In this document: positions 7,531 through 16,541 of the stretch, in pieces | Numbering within the stretch: position 1 is the first letter of the stretch | How the letters are laid out: every line of letters begins with the position of its first letter | NCBI GenBank assembly: GCA_015063725.1 | Contig: SVTP01000001.1 | Coordinates: forward strand, 1 to 38,409 | Source: Oscillospiraceae bacterium | GTDB lineage: Bacteria > Bacillota > Clostridia > Oscillospirales > CAG-272 | Direction of reading: 5' to 3' | DNA length: 38,409 bases | Translations under genes and position numbers: made by a program | Notes under the pieces: generated by a model | What the model was told of the DNA's origin: nothing | The model's input: only the letters and a program-made list of their open reading frames with translations | The model's database searches: none

Positions 7531-7559
7531 ATTATATTGTAACAGATAAGTGACAAAAA
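7531..7559 (-). promoter_or_regulatory. probable promoter of the pot operon
   Basis: A consensus TATAAT on the minus strand (7536-7531). The best -35 at 17 bp is only TTTTTG; TTGTCA is also present but 14 bp away. Transcription would start about 125 nt before potA, leaving room for the leader hairpins. Confidence 0.5.
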
Positions 7560-7613
7560 TGCAATAGATTTGCAAAAATAATTCAAAATATTTCACTTTT
7601 CGACTGCATTTTT

Positions 7614-8561
7614 TCAGTCTACGCGGCATCTGTGCTCATTTTTAAAAAATGCGATGATGTTTTGTTTGATCTCATCAAGCAAACGCACCCGCGTTTCATA
7701 CCCTCCCCAAGCCATGTGAGGAGTTAGGAGAACGTTTGGCAAATGCTTGATTTTGTTGAAGGGATGATCTGCTCCAAAAGGCTCTTTTGAGTAGACGTCA
7801 ACGCCAATACCGCCAATTCGCCCTTCAAGAATTGCAGCGGCGAGTGCCGCCTCATCGGTGACTGCGCCGCGCGCTACGTTGATAACGATGGCATCCTTTT
7901 TCAGCATCGCGATGTGTGCCTCGTCCAAAAGATTTCTCGTTGCCTCGTTGAGCGGTACGTGCAGGGACAAAATATCGGATTTTTGACAGATGGTATCAAA
8001 ATCGACACATTCTGCATCTGCCACGGGCGTGCGTTTGTAAACCAATACGCGGCATCCCAAAGCCTCGGCTACACGTGCTACCTGCTTGCCGATATTGCCA
8101 TAGCCGACAATACCCCAGGTTCTGCCAGCAATCTCGTGATAGATCGGAGTCAGACGGTTCGCAAGTCCGTTTTGCGTATACTCTCCGCTGCGTACAAAGC
8201 TTGTGTATTCGTCAAGATGTGTGTAAAGTGAGAGCGCCATGGAAAGCGTGAGCTGTGCCACACTTTGTGTGGAATATCCTACTACATTGCAAACACCGAT
8301 TCCGGCTTTGCGGCAGTAATCGAGGTCAACATTGTCAAATCCCGTTGCGGCAAGGCAAATCAGCTTAAGGTTCTTTGCCTTTGGTAAATTGGTGACATTT
8401 AACTTGAGCTTGTTGATAACAACAACGTCGGCACCGTCAACGTGTACCTCAAATTCTTCCTCATTTGTGGTGGGATAAACGACAACCTCTCCAAGTTCTT
8501 CAAAGCTACCGTAGGTCAGATCATCGCCAATTGTGGCGGCATCTAAAAAAACGATCTTCAT
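7614..8561 (-). CDS. D-2-hydroxyacid dehydrogenase (hydroxypyruvate reductase-like)
   Basis: 315 residues from ATG 8561, which has AGGGAGG upstream; 21 extra codons in frame have no RBS. The NAD-binding Rossmann motif is GIVGYGNIGKQVARVAEALG. The catalytic Arg lies in NVARGAVTDEAAL, the Glu in DVYSKEP, and the His in LTPHMAWGGYETR. The last motif, with Trp after HxA, is typical of glycerate dehydrogenase/hydroxypyruvate reductase (HprA). It would reduce a 2-keto acid to a D-2-hydroxy acid with NAD(P)H. The exact substrate cannot be told from the sequence. It is monocistronic and divergent from ireB. A weak hairpin (GACTG/CAGTC) follows the stop codon. Confidence 0.85.
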   Translation of the reverse strand: MKIVFLDAATIGDDLTYGSFEELGEVVVYPTTNEEEFEVHVDGADVVVINKLKLNVTNLPKAKNLKLICLAATGFDNVDLDYCRKAGIGVCNVVGYSTQSVAQLTLSMALSLYTHLDEYTSFVRSGEYTQNGLANRLTPIYHEIAGRTWGIVGYGNIGKQVARVAEALGCRVLVYKRTPVADAECVDFDTICQKSDILSLHVPLNEATRNLLDEAHIAMLKKDAIVINVARGAVTDEAALAAAILEGRIGGIGVDVYSKEPFGADHPFNKIKHLPNVLLTPHMAWGGYETRVRLLDEIKQNIIAFFKNEHRCRVD

Positions 8562-8592
8562 TTTGGTTTCCTCCCTATTTTTTCTAACTACT

Positions 8593-8621
8593 ATTATACA
8601 TAAAAATTGCCAATTCGTCAA
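8593..8621 (-). promoter_or_regulatory. promoter of the hydroxyacid dehydrogenase gene
   Basis: Minus-strand TTGACG (8621-8616), 17-bp spacer, TATAAT (8598-8593), 31 bp before the start codon. Confidence 0.8.
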
Positions 8622-8659
8622 CAAAAATGCTTCATTTTATAATATTTTACAAAAAAGAC

Positions 8660-8688
8660 TTGAAAAAAAGCGCAATATCATTTATAAT
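8660..8688 (+). promoter_or_regulatory. promoter of the ireB-ribF operon
   Basis: TTGAAA (8660-8665), 17-bp spacer, TATAAT (8683-8688). It points away from the dehydrogenase promoter, 40 bp apart. Confidence 0.8.
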
Positions 8689-8728
8689 AATAACAGTGAT
8701 GAGTTTTTTTAAACAAGGAGGATGTTTT

Positions 8729-8974
8729 ATGAATTCCGAAAAACAGATTCCCGTCGGTGCGGAGGAGGTCGCGGATGCGCGCGCTATTCTCAAAGAGGTC
8801 TATGAGGCACTCAGTGAGAAGGGCTATAATCCCATCGGTCAAATCGTGGGATACCTGCTTTCCGAGGACCCTACCTATATTACCAACTGCAACAATGCGC
8901 GTGCCCTGATTCGTAGAATCGACCGCGACGAATTGATGCGTGAGCTGGTAAAATGCTATCTGGAATTGGATTAA
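8729..8974 (+). CDS. ireB: IreB family regulatory protein
   Basis: 81 residues from ATG 8729 with AAGGAGG upstream. Residues about 20-81 match the IreB/YrzL family (UPF0297, DUF965) closely: [21 protein letters not shown], then [20 protein letters not shown], then [14 protein letters not shown]. In Enterococcus faecalis IreB is phosphorylated by the PASTA kinase IreK and controls cephalosporin tolerance. The family usually sits next to alaS and the yqgF resolvase gene; here it is followed after 2 bp by ribF. The N-terminal tail is short and has one Ser (Ser3) and no Thr, so the phosphorylation site may differ. Confidence 0.9.
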   Translation: MNSEKQIPVGAEEVADARAILKEVYEALSEKGYNPIGQIVGYLLSEDPTYITNCNNARALIRRIDRDELMRELVKCYLELD

Positions 8975-8976
8975 GT

Positions 8977-9906
8977 ATGCCCCGAGTCAAATATATCTCG
9001 TTTCAAACAGAACAGTCAAATGCGATTTCCGAGGCGAACATTCTTTGCCTCGGAAATTTTGACGGAGTTCACTTTGCGCATAGAGCTCTTTTGCGCCAAG
9101 CCAAAAAGCTGCAAGCCGAGCAGATGCCCTTTGCCAAGTGTGGCGTGCTCTGCTTTGAGCGTCCGTCTGTCGACTTTTTATCCTCCAATCCCCCAAAGCA
9201 TCTCACCACTCTTGAACAAAAATTGAAATACTTTGCAGATGAAGGCATGGATTTTGCCTTTGTAGCTGATTTTGAGGCTTTGCAAGGGCTATCGCCCGAA
9301 GATTTTGTCAAGGATGTTTTGATCGGCGAATGTGCCTGCAAGGCGGCTGTATGCGGCTATAATTACCGCTTTGGAAAAGGCGGTACGGGCACGCATGACC
9401 TTTTGAAAGAGCTCCTCGCTCCCCAGCCTCTGATCGCGGTGCCACCCGTTTGTTTAGAGGGGGATACGGTCAGCTCCACACGCATTCGTACCTTGTTGAA
9501 GGAAGGAAAAATCAAAGAAGCAAATTTGCTTTTAACAACTCCCTTTTCCTTTATCGCTCCCGTAGAGCACGGAAAAGCACTTGGCAGAAAGCTGGGAACC
9601 CCCACCTTCAACCAAACGCCCCCTGATGAAATGCTTATTCCCGCACACGGTGTCTATTTAACGCGTTGCTTGATTGATGGCACGTCTTATTTGGGTGTGA
9701 CCAATATTGGCACACGCCCGACCGTTGATGCCGATGCACCGCTTAACGTGGAGACACATCTTTTGAACTTTGACGGAGATCTTTATCAAAAAGAGATCCG
9801 TGTGGAATTTTTGGATTTTATCCGCCCCGAAAAGCAGTTTGTAAGTGTTGAAGCCCTGCAAAAGCAGATACAAGAAGACATCAAAACCGCTCGTGAGCGG
9901 ATATAA
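8977..9906 (+). CDS. ribF: bifunctional riboflavin kinase / FAD synthetase
   Basis: 309 residues, normal for RibF. The N-terminal FMN adenylyltransferase domain (1-170) has LGNFDGVHFAH at 25-35, the HxxH nucleotidyl transfer motif. It later has STRIRTLLKEGKI, the ISSTRIR-like motif. The C-terminal riboflavin kinase domain (about 180-305) shows KLGTPTFN, GVYLTR, GVTNIGTRPTV and VETHLLNF. The enzyme makes FMN and then FAD. ATG 8977 is 2 bp after the ireB stop; an in-frame ATG at 8953 overlaps ireB and has no better RBS. The weak RBS suggests translational coupling to ireB. Confidence 0.92.
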   Translation: MPRVKYISFQTEQSNAISEANILCLGNFDGVHFAHRALLRQAKKLQAEQMPFAKCGVLCFERPSVDFLSSNPPKHLTTLEQKLKYFADEGMDFAFVADFEALQGLSPEDFVKDVLIGECACKAAVCGYNYRFGKGGTGTHDLLKELLAPQPLIAVPPVCLEGDTVSSTRIRTLLKEGKIKEANLLLTTPFSFIAPVEHGKALGRKLGTPTFNQTPPDEMLIPAHGVYLTRCLIDGTSYLGVTNIGTRPTVDADAPLNVETHLLNFDGDLYQKEIRVEFLDFIRPEKQFVSVEALQKQIQEDIKTARERI

Positions 9907-9929
9907 CCCTAAGAAAGGAGAAGAAGAAA

Positions 9930-11312
9930 ATGCGCAAAAGTACTTGTGTTCGTATCGTTTGCTTGTTGACCTCGCTTCTCCTTTTGTTATGCGCGATTCC
10001 CTTTTCGATCTATGCTGCCGAGGAGAACTATCTTCCATCAATGGATGAGTCTTCCTCGGTCTACCTGAAGCATTTGGAAAGTGACCGCGTAGTTTGCTCC
10101 AAGGATGAAAATTATCTGGTTGGAGCAGGTTCGACTGTAAAGATAATGGCAGGTCTGTTATTTTGCGAAAAGCTGGAAGCGTACTCGCAGCAGTCGATCA
10201 TCATTACACAGGAACTGTACGATGCCATTCCGCATTCGCACGGTCGGAGTTTAAAATTGACGGTTGGAGAGGAAACGACCATTGAGCATCTTTTATATGC
10301 CGCTATTTGTGGTAGCTATAACGATGCGTTCTACGTTCTTGCAGCTTTTACATCCGGGTCAGTTGCTGCCTTTGTTGAGGAAATGCAGGCGCGTGCCACT
10401 TCTATGGGGCTCAAAAACACCGTTTTTGAGGATGTTTCAGGTATTGTTGATGGCTCCCGTACCACTGCCGCAGAGGTTGCACAAATGGCACTTGTCGCCT
10501 ATCAAAATCCTTACTACATGGCAATTTGCAATACGGTTTCCTTTGAATTTTTTTCCTCTCATAAGGCGAAAAGTCATTACAATAACAATAAGCTGATCTG
10601 TGTATATCAGGATCAAAAATATTACAACAAAAAATGCATTGGCATGAGTGCCGGCAGTACAGCAAGGGACGGCAACTGTGTTGTTACCGTTGCAAAACAA
10701 GAGGATCAAACTTACGTCTGTGTTGTAATGGGCGGCAAGGAGAAGGACGGTATTGAATTCGGTTATAGAGTTGCCAACCGCGTAATAGACTGGGTATTTG
10801 ATTCTTACACCTATATGCAAATTCTTGTTCCAAATACAAAAATTTGCACCGTTGACGTTGCCACCTCAGATACAGCATCTGTGCTTGATGTAATTGTAAA
10901 GGATTCTCTGTTTGCATATCTACCCAAAGGACTTGAATTGGGAAAGGATATCACCTATAGCATTCGCTTAGCAGAAACTGAGTTGGAGGCTCCCGTTCAA
11001 AAAGACCAATTTGTTGGTTACGTTGCGGTCTTGTATAACGGACAAGTGCTTGGCACTGCCCCACTTTATACCGCCGGTGAAGCCTCACGCAGCTCTATTG
11101 GCAGCGGTCTTGGTGCTATTCGTTCCTGGCTTGAGAACCGAGCCGTGATTGCAGGCATCGTATTTTTTGTGGTAGGTGTTACTGCTTACGTAGTGATCGC
11201 ATACATCCTGCAGCGCCGTCGCCACAGCCGATGGGATCGCTACTTTAGCGACAAAGTAGAACTTCCAGATTATATGAGAACTCCATCGCGCGAGAAAAAA
11301 GACAAAAAGTAA
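9930..11312 (+). CDS. S11 (DacA-like) peptidase homologue lacking KTG
   Basis: 460 residues with AAGGAG upstream. An N-terminal signal peptide (1-29, IYA|AEEN) leads to a penicillin-binding-protein fold. The SxxK motif is Ser68-Thr-Val-Lys71 and the SxN motif is Ser129-Tyr-Asn131. The third motif, KTG in D-Ala-D-Ala carboxypeptidases, is Ser240-Ala-Gly242 in the otherwise conserved context GMSAGSTARDGNC. A transmembrane helix at 405-427 and a basic cytoplasmic tail of 33 residues follow, replacing the usual amphipathic anchor. The protein may have altered specificity or only bind peptidoglycan. It is co-transcribed with ireB, ribF and the phosphoesterase gene. A classical homologue with intact KTG is encoded at 22405-23595. 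Confidence 0.85.
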   Translation: MRKSTCVRIVCLLTSLLLLLCAIPFSIYAAEENYLPSMDESSSVYLKHLESDRVVCSKDENYLVGAGSTVKIMAGLLFCEKLEAYSQQSIIITQELYDAIPHSHGRSLKLTVGEETTIEHLLYAAICGSYNDAFYVLAAFTSGSVAAFVEEMQARATSMGLKNTVFEDVSGIVDGSRTTAAEVAQMALVAYQNPYYMAICNTVSFEFFSSHKAKSHYNNNKLICVYQDQKYYNKKCIGMSAGSTARDGNCVVTVAKQEDQTYVCVVMGGKEKDGIEFGYRVANRVIDWVFDSYTYMQILVPNTKICTVDVATSDTASVLDVIVKDSLFAYLPKGLELGKDITYSIRLAETELEAPVQKDQFVGYVAVLYNGQVLGTAPLYTAGEASRSSIGSGLGAIRSWLENRAVIAGIVFFVVGVTAYVVIAYILQRRRHSRWDRYFSDKVELPDYMRTPSREKKDKK

Positions 11313-11324
11313 AGGAGAAACGTT

Positions 11325-12440
11325 ATGTTACCGGAATATATGCTTGCATACCCCACCGTTTTTGCGGTTGGAAAGAATTACAACATCTTTGTTCCCTTTG
11401 ATACTGAAGTCATTATGTGGGTCAAGGTTGGCGACAAGGTGTATTATGACGATTGCAACGGCATTTTGCGCTCCAACACCAATATGCATAAGGTTGAGCT
11501 TCCCATGAGTGTGCTGGATGCGGCGCGTGAGTATACGGTGGTCTACAAAAAGATGATCGAGCGCAAGCCGTACTATCCCACAAGCGAGGATGAACGTACG
11601 TTGACTGTAACCTTTCGTCCTGTTCCCGATAGCGGCGACATCAATGTCTACCATGTTGCCGATGCGCATAATCTTGTAGCCGAACCGGTTGCCGCAGGAT
11701 GCTTCTGGGGGGAGGATCTGGATCTGCTTGTCCTCAACGGAGATATTCCCAACCATAGCGGCGACGTCAAAAATTTCAATGCTATTTGCGAAATTGCTTC
11801 GGGCATCACAAAAGGTCAATGCCCCGCTGTTTTTGCACGCGGTAACCACGATGACCGTGGCATTCACGCTGAGGATATGCCCAATTACATCCCTACCATG
11901 AACGGCAGAACCTATTATACCTTCCGCGTGGGATGCGTATGGGGACTCCTTTTGGATTGCGGTGAGGATAAGGACGATAGTAGCGTGGAATACGGCGGAA
12001 CGATATGCTTTCATCAATTCAGACTTCGCGAAACCGAATTCATCAAGGACGTAATCGCAAACGCTCAAAACGAATATGCTGCCGAGGGTGTTACTCACAA
12101 ATTGGTCATCTCTCACATTGGTTTTACTTACAAGGATAAGTATCCCTTTGATATTGAAGAAGAGCTTTATCGCGAATGGGCAAAGCTGATGCGTGATCAT
12201 ATTCAACCAGACCTGCTCCTCTACGGACATCATCATAAGGTTGAAATTTCAAAGATAGGAAGCGACTTTGATACCTACGGTCAACCCTGCACCGCCATTG
12301 TTGGCTCCAAGCCTATTTTCGATCGCGAAAACGGCAACGGCTTTGTTGGTTGTGCCCTGACTTTGATGGAAAACGGCAAAAAGCGTGTTGTGTTCAACGA
12401 TAACAAGGGTGAAATCCTCGCCGATGAAATCATTGATTAA
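11325..12440 (+). CDS. calcineurin-like metallophosphoesterase
   Basis: 371 residues, AAAGGAG 6 nt before ATG. The first 100 residues are a beta-rich domain similar to the fibronectin-like N-terminal part of purple-acid-phosphatase relatives. The catalytic domain carries the metal ligands in order: Asp113-x-His115, GD at 139-140, GNHD at 173-176, SHIG near 264 and GHHH near 304. It should hydrolyse phosphoesters with a two-metal centre; the substrate is unknown. No signal peptide is visible, so it is probably cytosolic. It is the last gene of the ireB operon, 12 bp after the S11 gene, and is followed by a strong terminator. Confidence 0.88.
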   Translation: MLPEYMLAYPTVFAVGKNYNIFVPFDTEVIMWVKVGDKVYYDDCNGILRSNTNMHKVELPMSVLDAAREYTVVYKKMIERKPYYPTSEDERTLTVTFRPVPDSGDINVYHVADAHNLVAEPVAAGCFWGEDLDLLVLNGDIPNHSGDVKNFNAICEIASGITKGQCPAVFARGNHDDRGIHAEDMPNYIPTMNGRTYYTFRVGCVWGLLLDCGEDKDDSSVEYGGTICFHQFRLRETEFIKDVIANAQNEYAAEGVTHKLVISHIGFTYKDKYPFDIEEELYREWAKLMRDHIQPDLLLYGHHHKVEISKIGSDFDTYGQPCTAIVGSKPIFDRENGNGFVGCALTLMENGKKRVVFNDNKGEILADEIID

Positions 12441-12442
12441 TA

Positions 12443-12479
12443 AAAAAATCCGATACGGTTATTCCGTATCGGATTTTTT
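12443..12479. terminator. bidirectional terminator
   Basis: A perfect 16-bp stem, AAAAAATCCGATACGG (12443-12458) with CCGTATCGGATTTTTT (12464-12479), loop TTATT. It ends the plus-strand metallophosphoesterase transcript and the minus-strand half-TCA operon. Confidence 0.93.
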
Positions 12480-12480
12480 C

Positions 12481-12705
12481 TTATTGGTCGTTTTCTTCTT
12501 TGTTTTCTTCAGTTTCTTTTTTCTCTTCCTTCGCACTTTCCTCTTGGCGACGGGCAGAGATGCCAAGTGTTAAAAAGAGAAATCCGGTGGTGGTAAAGAG
12601 GATGCCGGTGGTAGTATTTCCACCAGCGGAAAGGGTGATAATACCTGATACAAAAAGCAAAATTGCACAAATATTGAGAACTAAGGATCTGTCAAATCTT
12701 TTCAT
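12481..12705 (-). CDS. small two-helix membrane protein
   Basis: 74 residues from ATG 12705 (RBS AGGGGG); a TTG five codons earlier is less likely. Two hydrophobic segments, about 8-25 and 30-47, are separated by a short Gly/Asn turn and followed by a Lys/Glu-rich tail of about 27 residues ending EENKEENDQ. It was not recognised as a named family. It starts 11 bp after the icd stop, so it is in the half-TCA operon, and its stop is right at the shared terminator. Topology would place the charged tail on the cytoplasmic side if the N-terminus is inside. Its link to the upstream enzymes is unknown. Confidence 0.75.
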   Translation of the reverse strand: MKRFDRSLVLNICAILLFVSGIITLSAGGNTTTGILFTTTGFLFLTLGISARRQEESAKEEKKETEENKEENDQ

Positions 12706-12716
12706 ATTTTCCCCCT

Positions 12717-13931
12717 TCAAAGTGTCGCTTCCAAATTTTTGCGGATTGCCTTGATAAAGTCAATGGAGTTAACAGCCTGCGTTTTTGTGCCCTCGACAAC
12801 AAGACCGACAAGATCCTTTGTCATAATGCCGTCATCAAGCGTTTTGATGCAAGCGGCTTCTAATTTATCGGCAAAGGACACGAGTTCGGAAAGCTCATCA
12901 AGCTCGCCTCTTTTGCGGAGAGCACCTGTCCAAGCATAAATGGTTGCCATGGGGTTGGTCGAGGTATCTTCACCCTTGAGGTAACGGTAATAGTGGCGCG
13001 TAACGGTGCCGTGCGCGGCTTCATACTCATATTTGCCGTCGGGTGATACCAGAACCGAGGTCATCATAGCAAGGGAGCCGAATGCGGTGGAGACCATATC
13101 ACTCATCACGTCGCCGTCATAGTTTTTGCATGCCCAAATGAAGCCGCCCTCACTACGGATGACACGCGCTACCGCATCGTCAATGAGTGTGTAGAAATAC
13201 TCGATGCCTGCCGCCTCAAAGGCTTCCTTGTAATCGGTGTCGTAGATCTCTTGAAAGATGAGCTTAAAGGTTTGGTCGTATTGCTTGGAGATGGTATCTT
13301 TGGTGGAGAACCAAAGGTCTTGCTTGGTATTGAGCGCGTATTGGAAGCAGGAGTGCGCAAAGGAGCGAATGGAATCGTCCTTGTTGTAGCTACCTTGCAA
13401 AACACCCGAGCACTCAAAGTCATAGACAGTCTGGCGGAAGGTCTCGTTCCCCTCTTTGTCGGTAAAAACAAGCTCTGCCTTGCCCGCATTTGGCACGCGG
13501 TATTCGGTTGCCTTGTAGATGTCACCGTAGGCGTGACGCGCAATGGTGATGGGCTTTTTCCAATTGCGAACTGCTGGGCGGATAGAATCAATCAGGATGG
13601 GCGCGCGGAAGACCGTTCCGTCAAGAATAGCACGAATGGTTCCGTTGGGGCTCTTCCACATCTCGGAGAGGTTGTATTCCTCAACACGTTGTTTGTTGGG
13701 CGTGATGGTGGCACACTTGACGGCAACGCCGTATTTTTGGGTGGCGTATGCTGAATCAAAGGTAACCTGATCCTTTGTTTTTTCACGCTCGGGCAAGCCA
13801 AGATCGTAGTATTCGGTTTTCAGATCGATAAAAGGCAGGAGCAATTCATCCTTGATCATCTTCCAAAGGATGCGTGTCATTTCATCGCCGTCCATTTCCA
13901 CAAGCGGCGTTTTCATCATAATTTTGTTCAT
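12717..13931 (-). CDS. icd: isocitrate dehydrogenase, NADP-type (eukaryotic-like subfamily)
   Basis: 404 residues from ATG 13931 (RBS GGAGG); the frame extends further but without an RBS. The sequence has the features of the homodimeric, eukaryotic-like IDH subfamily: [55 protein letters not shown] (substrate-binding Ser and Arg), [28 protein letters not shown] with metal-binding Asp residues, and [13 protein letters not shown]. It oxidises isocitrate to 2-oxoglutarate. It lies 16 bp after the aconitase gene in the same operon, so the two steps are co-expressed. In an anaerobe this supplies 2-oxoglutarate and NADPH for glutamate synthesis rather than respiration (inference). Confidence 0.93.
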   Translation of the reverse strand: MNKIMMKTPLVEMDGDEMTRILWKMIKDELLLPFIDLKTEYYDLGLPEREKTKDQVTFDSAYATQKYGVAVKCATITPNKQRVEEYNLSEMWKSPNGTIRAILDGTVFRAPILIDSIRPAVRNWKKPITIARHAYGDIYKATEYRVPNAGKAELVFTDKEGNETFRQTVYDFECSGVLQGSYNKDDSIRSFAHSCFQYALNTKQDLWFSTKDTISKQYDQTFKLIFQEIYDTDYKEAFEAAGIEYFYTLIDDAVARVIRSEGGFIWACKNYDGDVMSDMVSTAFGSLAMMTSVLVSPDGKYEYEAAHGTVTRHYYRYLKGEDTSTNPMATIYAWTGALRKRGELDELSELVSFADKLEAACIKTLDDGIMTKDLVGLVVEGTKTQAVNSIDFIKAIRKNLEATL

Positions 13932-13947
13932 TGGAATACCTCCTCTG

Positions 13948-15879
13948 TTATTGGAGTTGTTCTTTGGTATAGGCAAGCAGACTGCCTGCCTTGAGAATCG
14001 CTTTTTGACGCTCGGTGAAGGTGACAATAAGCGGGATCTCATCGCCGGTAGTCTCGTTCTTCAGGATCATCTTGCCATTGTCCATGCCAGCCCAAACGCC
14101 CTTGATCGAAAGGATATCGCCTTGCGATACCTTGTTATAATCCTCGGCATTTGCAAATGTCAGGGGCATAATGCCTGCGTTGATGAGGTTGGCGATGTGG
14201 ATACGCGCAAAGCTCTTGGTAATGACTACGCGCACTCCGAGATAAAGCGGCACGAGTGCAGCATGCTCACGCGAGGATCCCTGACCGTAGTTTGCTCCGC
14301 CGACGATGATGCTCTTCCCTGCCGCTTTTGCACGCTCCGGGAAGGTCTTATCGCAAACGCCAAAGCAGAACTGCGACAGATACGGAATATTGGAACGGTA
14401 CGGCAAAATCTTGGCGCCTGCAGGCATAATATGGTCGGTTGTGATGTTATCCTCGACCTTGAGCACAAGCTCTGCTTGGATGCTATCCTCTTGCGGATAG
14501 CTCTCGGGGAACTTTTTAATATTGGGACCGCGCAGAATTTCAAGATCCTTTGCTTCCTCGGGAGTTGCGGGTGTGATGATCGCACTGTCGTCAATGCGGA
14601 AGGCATCGGGTATTTTGATCTTTGGCATCTCACCAAGCAGAATGGGATCGGTGATCTCACCCGTCAGTGCCGCAGCAACTGCCGTCTCGGGAGAAACCAG
14701 ATAGACCTTTGCATCCGCAGTGCCGCTTCTGCCCTCAAAGTTGCGGTTGAAGGTACGCAGGCTGACACCGCCGGAATTGGGCGAGAACCCCATGCCGATG
14801 CAAGGACCGCAAGCGCACTCCAGCACGCGCGCGCCGCTGGCAAGAATATCGGTCAGAGCTCCGCACTCAGCAAGCATGGCAAGCACCTGCTTGGAGCCGG
14901 GAGAGATCGACAGACTGACCTCGGGCTTGATGATCTTCCCCTTGAGCAGCGCGGCTACCTTGAGCATATCCAGAAGTGAGGAATTGGTGCAAGAGCCGAT
15001 GCAGACCTGATCGACCTTTGTACCCTTGAGAGAATCAACAGATACGACGTTATCGGGCATGTGCGGGCAAGCGATGAGCGGCTTGAGCGAGGAAAGGTCA
15101 ATATCAATGATGCGGTCATAGACAGCATCCTCGTCGCTTGCAAGGGGGACATAGTCCTCTTCTCTACCCTCGGCGGCAAGGAAAGTGCGCGTGATCTCAT
15201 CAGATGGGAAAATCGATGTAGTAGCACCCAGCTCGGTGCCCATATTGGTAATGGTGGCTCTTTCGGGAACGGAAAGCGTTTTGATGCCCTCACCGCCCCA
15301 TTCAATAATGTATCCCACACCGCCTTTGACGGAGAGGATGCGCAAGATCTCAAGGCTGACATCCTTTGCGGTTACAAAGGGGCGCAATTTGCCAGTGAGG
15401 TTGACCTTGATCATTTTTGGCATTGTGATGTAATAGGCACCGCCACCCATGGCAACGGCTACGTCAAGTCCGCCTGCACCAAAGGCAAGCATACCAATGC
15501 CGCCGCCTGTTGGGGTGTGGCTATCGGAGCCGATCAGAGTTTTGCCGGGGATGCCGAAACGCTCCAGATGTACCTGATGGCAGATGCCATTGCCGGGGCG
15601 CGAGAAATAAATACCGTGCTTTTTGGCAATGGATTGGATAAAGCGATGGTCATCTGCGTTTTCAAATCCGGATTGGAGTGTGTTGTGGTCAATGTATGCA
15701 ACGCTCTTTTCTGTGCGAACGCGGTCAATACCCATAGATTCAAATTCCAGGTAAGCCATCGTTCCCGTAGCATCCTGCGTCAAGGTTTGGTCTATACGGA
15801 GCGCGATCTCACTGCCGGGTATCATATCCCCCGAGATCAGGTGCGCTTTGATGATTTTTTGAGCAATGGTAAGTCCCAT
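13948..15879 (-). CDS. acnA: aconitate hydratase
   Basis: 643 residues, the size of the clostridial aconitase/IPM-isomerase-like type (shorter than E. coli AcnA at about 890). The [4Fe-4S] ligands are Cys297 in [10 protein letters not shown] and Cys357/Cys360 in CACGPC. The N-terminal domain has [20 protein letters not shown]. The C-terminal swivel domain has [23 protein letters not shown]. It isomerises citrate to isocitrate. The context between a citrate-synthase-like gene and isocitrate dehydrogenase argues strongly for aconitase over leucine-pathway or homoaconitase function. ATG 15879 is preceded by GAGGTG and lies 9 bp after the gntR stop. Confidence 0.92.
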   Translation of the reverse strand: MGLTIAQKIIKAHLISGDMIPGSEIALRIDQTLTQDATGTMAYLEFESMGIDRVRTEKSVAYIDHNTLQSGFENADDHRFIQSIAKKHGIYFSRPGNGICHQVHLERFGIPGKTLIGSDSHTPTGGGIGMLAFGAGGLDVAVAMGGGAYYITMPKMIKVNLTGKLRPFVTAKDVSLEILRILSVKGGVGYIIEWGGEGIKTLSVPERATITNMGTELGATTSIFPSDEITRTFLAAEGREEDYVPLASDEDAVYDRIIDIDLSSLKPLIACPHMPDNVVSVDSLKGTKVDQVCIGSCTNSSLLDMLKVAALLKGKIIKPEVSLSISPGSKQVLAMLAECGALTDILASGARVLECACGPCIGMGFSPNSGGVSLRTFNRNFEGRSGTADAKVYLVSPETAVAAALTGEITDPILLGEMPKIKIPDAFRIDDSAIITPATPEEAKDLEILRGPNIKKFPESYPQEDSIQAELVLKVEDNITTDHIMPAGAKILPYRSNIPYLSQFCFGVCDKTFPERAKAAGKSIIVGGANYGQGSSREHAALVPLYLGVRVVITKSFARIHIANLINAGIMPLTFANAEDYNKVSQGDILSIKGVWAGMDNGKMILKNETTGDEIPLIVTFTERQKAILKAGSLLAYTKEQLQ

Positions 15880-15888
15880 ATTGTCACC

Positions 15889-16527
15889 TCATTTGTTCAA
15901 AATATGGTCCGCCGCATTTGCAATGTGTTCGGTAGTGTATTTTTCGGCAAGAGCGGCGTTTCTTGCTTCCATAGCTTCAAAGATAGCGCGATGCTCGCGA
16001 GCCGATTGCTGGGCGCGGGCATTATTCTCAACCGACGCGCGACGGTATTTTTGTACCTTTTTGTGCAGTGGCAAAAGTGTATCGTTCAAAACCGTGCTGC
16101 CGCAATATTGATAGATGAGCTGATGAAACTTGCTATCCATCTTTTTGATGCGCTCCGGATCTTGCTTGGTAACGTAAAATTCTTGCAATTCAAGCGTTTC
16201 TTTCAGTTCGGTAAGCTGCTCCGTTGTCATATTTTCCGCGGCGCAATAGGATGCCAACCCCTCAATGCGCAAACGAATTGCAAAAATATCCTTCAGATCC
16301 TGCTCGGTAACGCCGAGAATGAGGATGCCCTTTGGTGTGATCTCAATAATATGCTCTTGCTCCAAACGGTGTAACGCCTCGCGAACGGGTGTGCGGCTGA
16401 CACCAAGATCGGCAACCAGCTTGAGCTCGGTTAAAATTTCACCCCTTTGATATTTTCCGGTGAGGATGTCGTTTTCCAAACGCTCAAACACCTGCTCGGC
16501 AAGGGAAATCGTTTTATGTTCTAACAT
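15889..16527 (-). CDS. GntR-family transcriptional regulator (FadR/FCD subgroup)
   Basis: 212 residues, RBS AAGGAGG. The winged helix occupies about 8-75 (FERLENDILTGKYQRGE...GVSRTPVREALHRLEQE). The C-terminal all-helical FCD ligand domain (about 80-205) follows, with Asp/His residues typical of its metal/carboxylate pocket. Regulators of this subgroup bind small organic acids. Lying inside a citrate-isocitrate operon, it may sense citrate or another tricarboxylate; this is inference. The operon promoter carries a perfect palindrome ATTGTATACAAT (17941-17952) with the GT-N2-AC core of FadR-type operators, so autoregulation is likely. Confidence 0.9.
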   Translation of the reverse strand: MLEHKTISLAEQVFERLENDILTGKYQRGEILTELKLVADLGVSRTPVREALHRLEQEHIIEITPKGILILGVTEQDLKDIFAIRLRIEGLASYCAAENMTTEQLTELKETLELQEFYVTKQDPERIKKMDSKFHQLIYQYCGSTVLNDTLLPLHKKVQKYRRASVENNARAQQSAREHRAIFEAMEARNAALAEKYTTEHIANAADHILNK

Positions 16528-16541
16528 GGTAAATATCCTCC

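Noticed and set aside
13852..16374. Long plus-strand frames (375 and 437 residues) opposite icd, aconitase and gntR
   Set aside because: Antisense shadows of strongly conserved enzymes; no RBS, odd composition.
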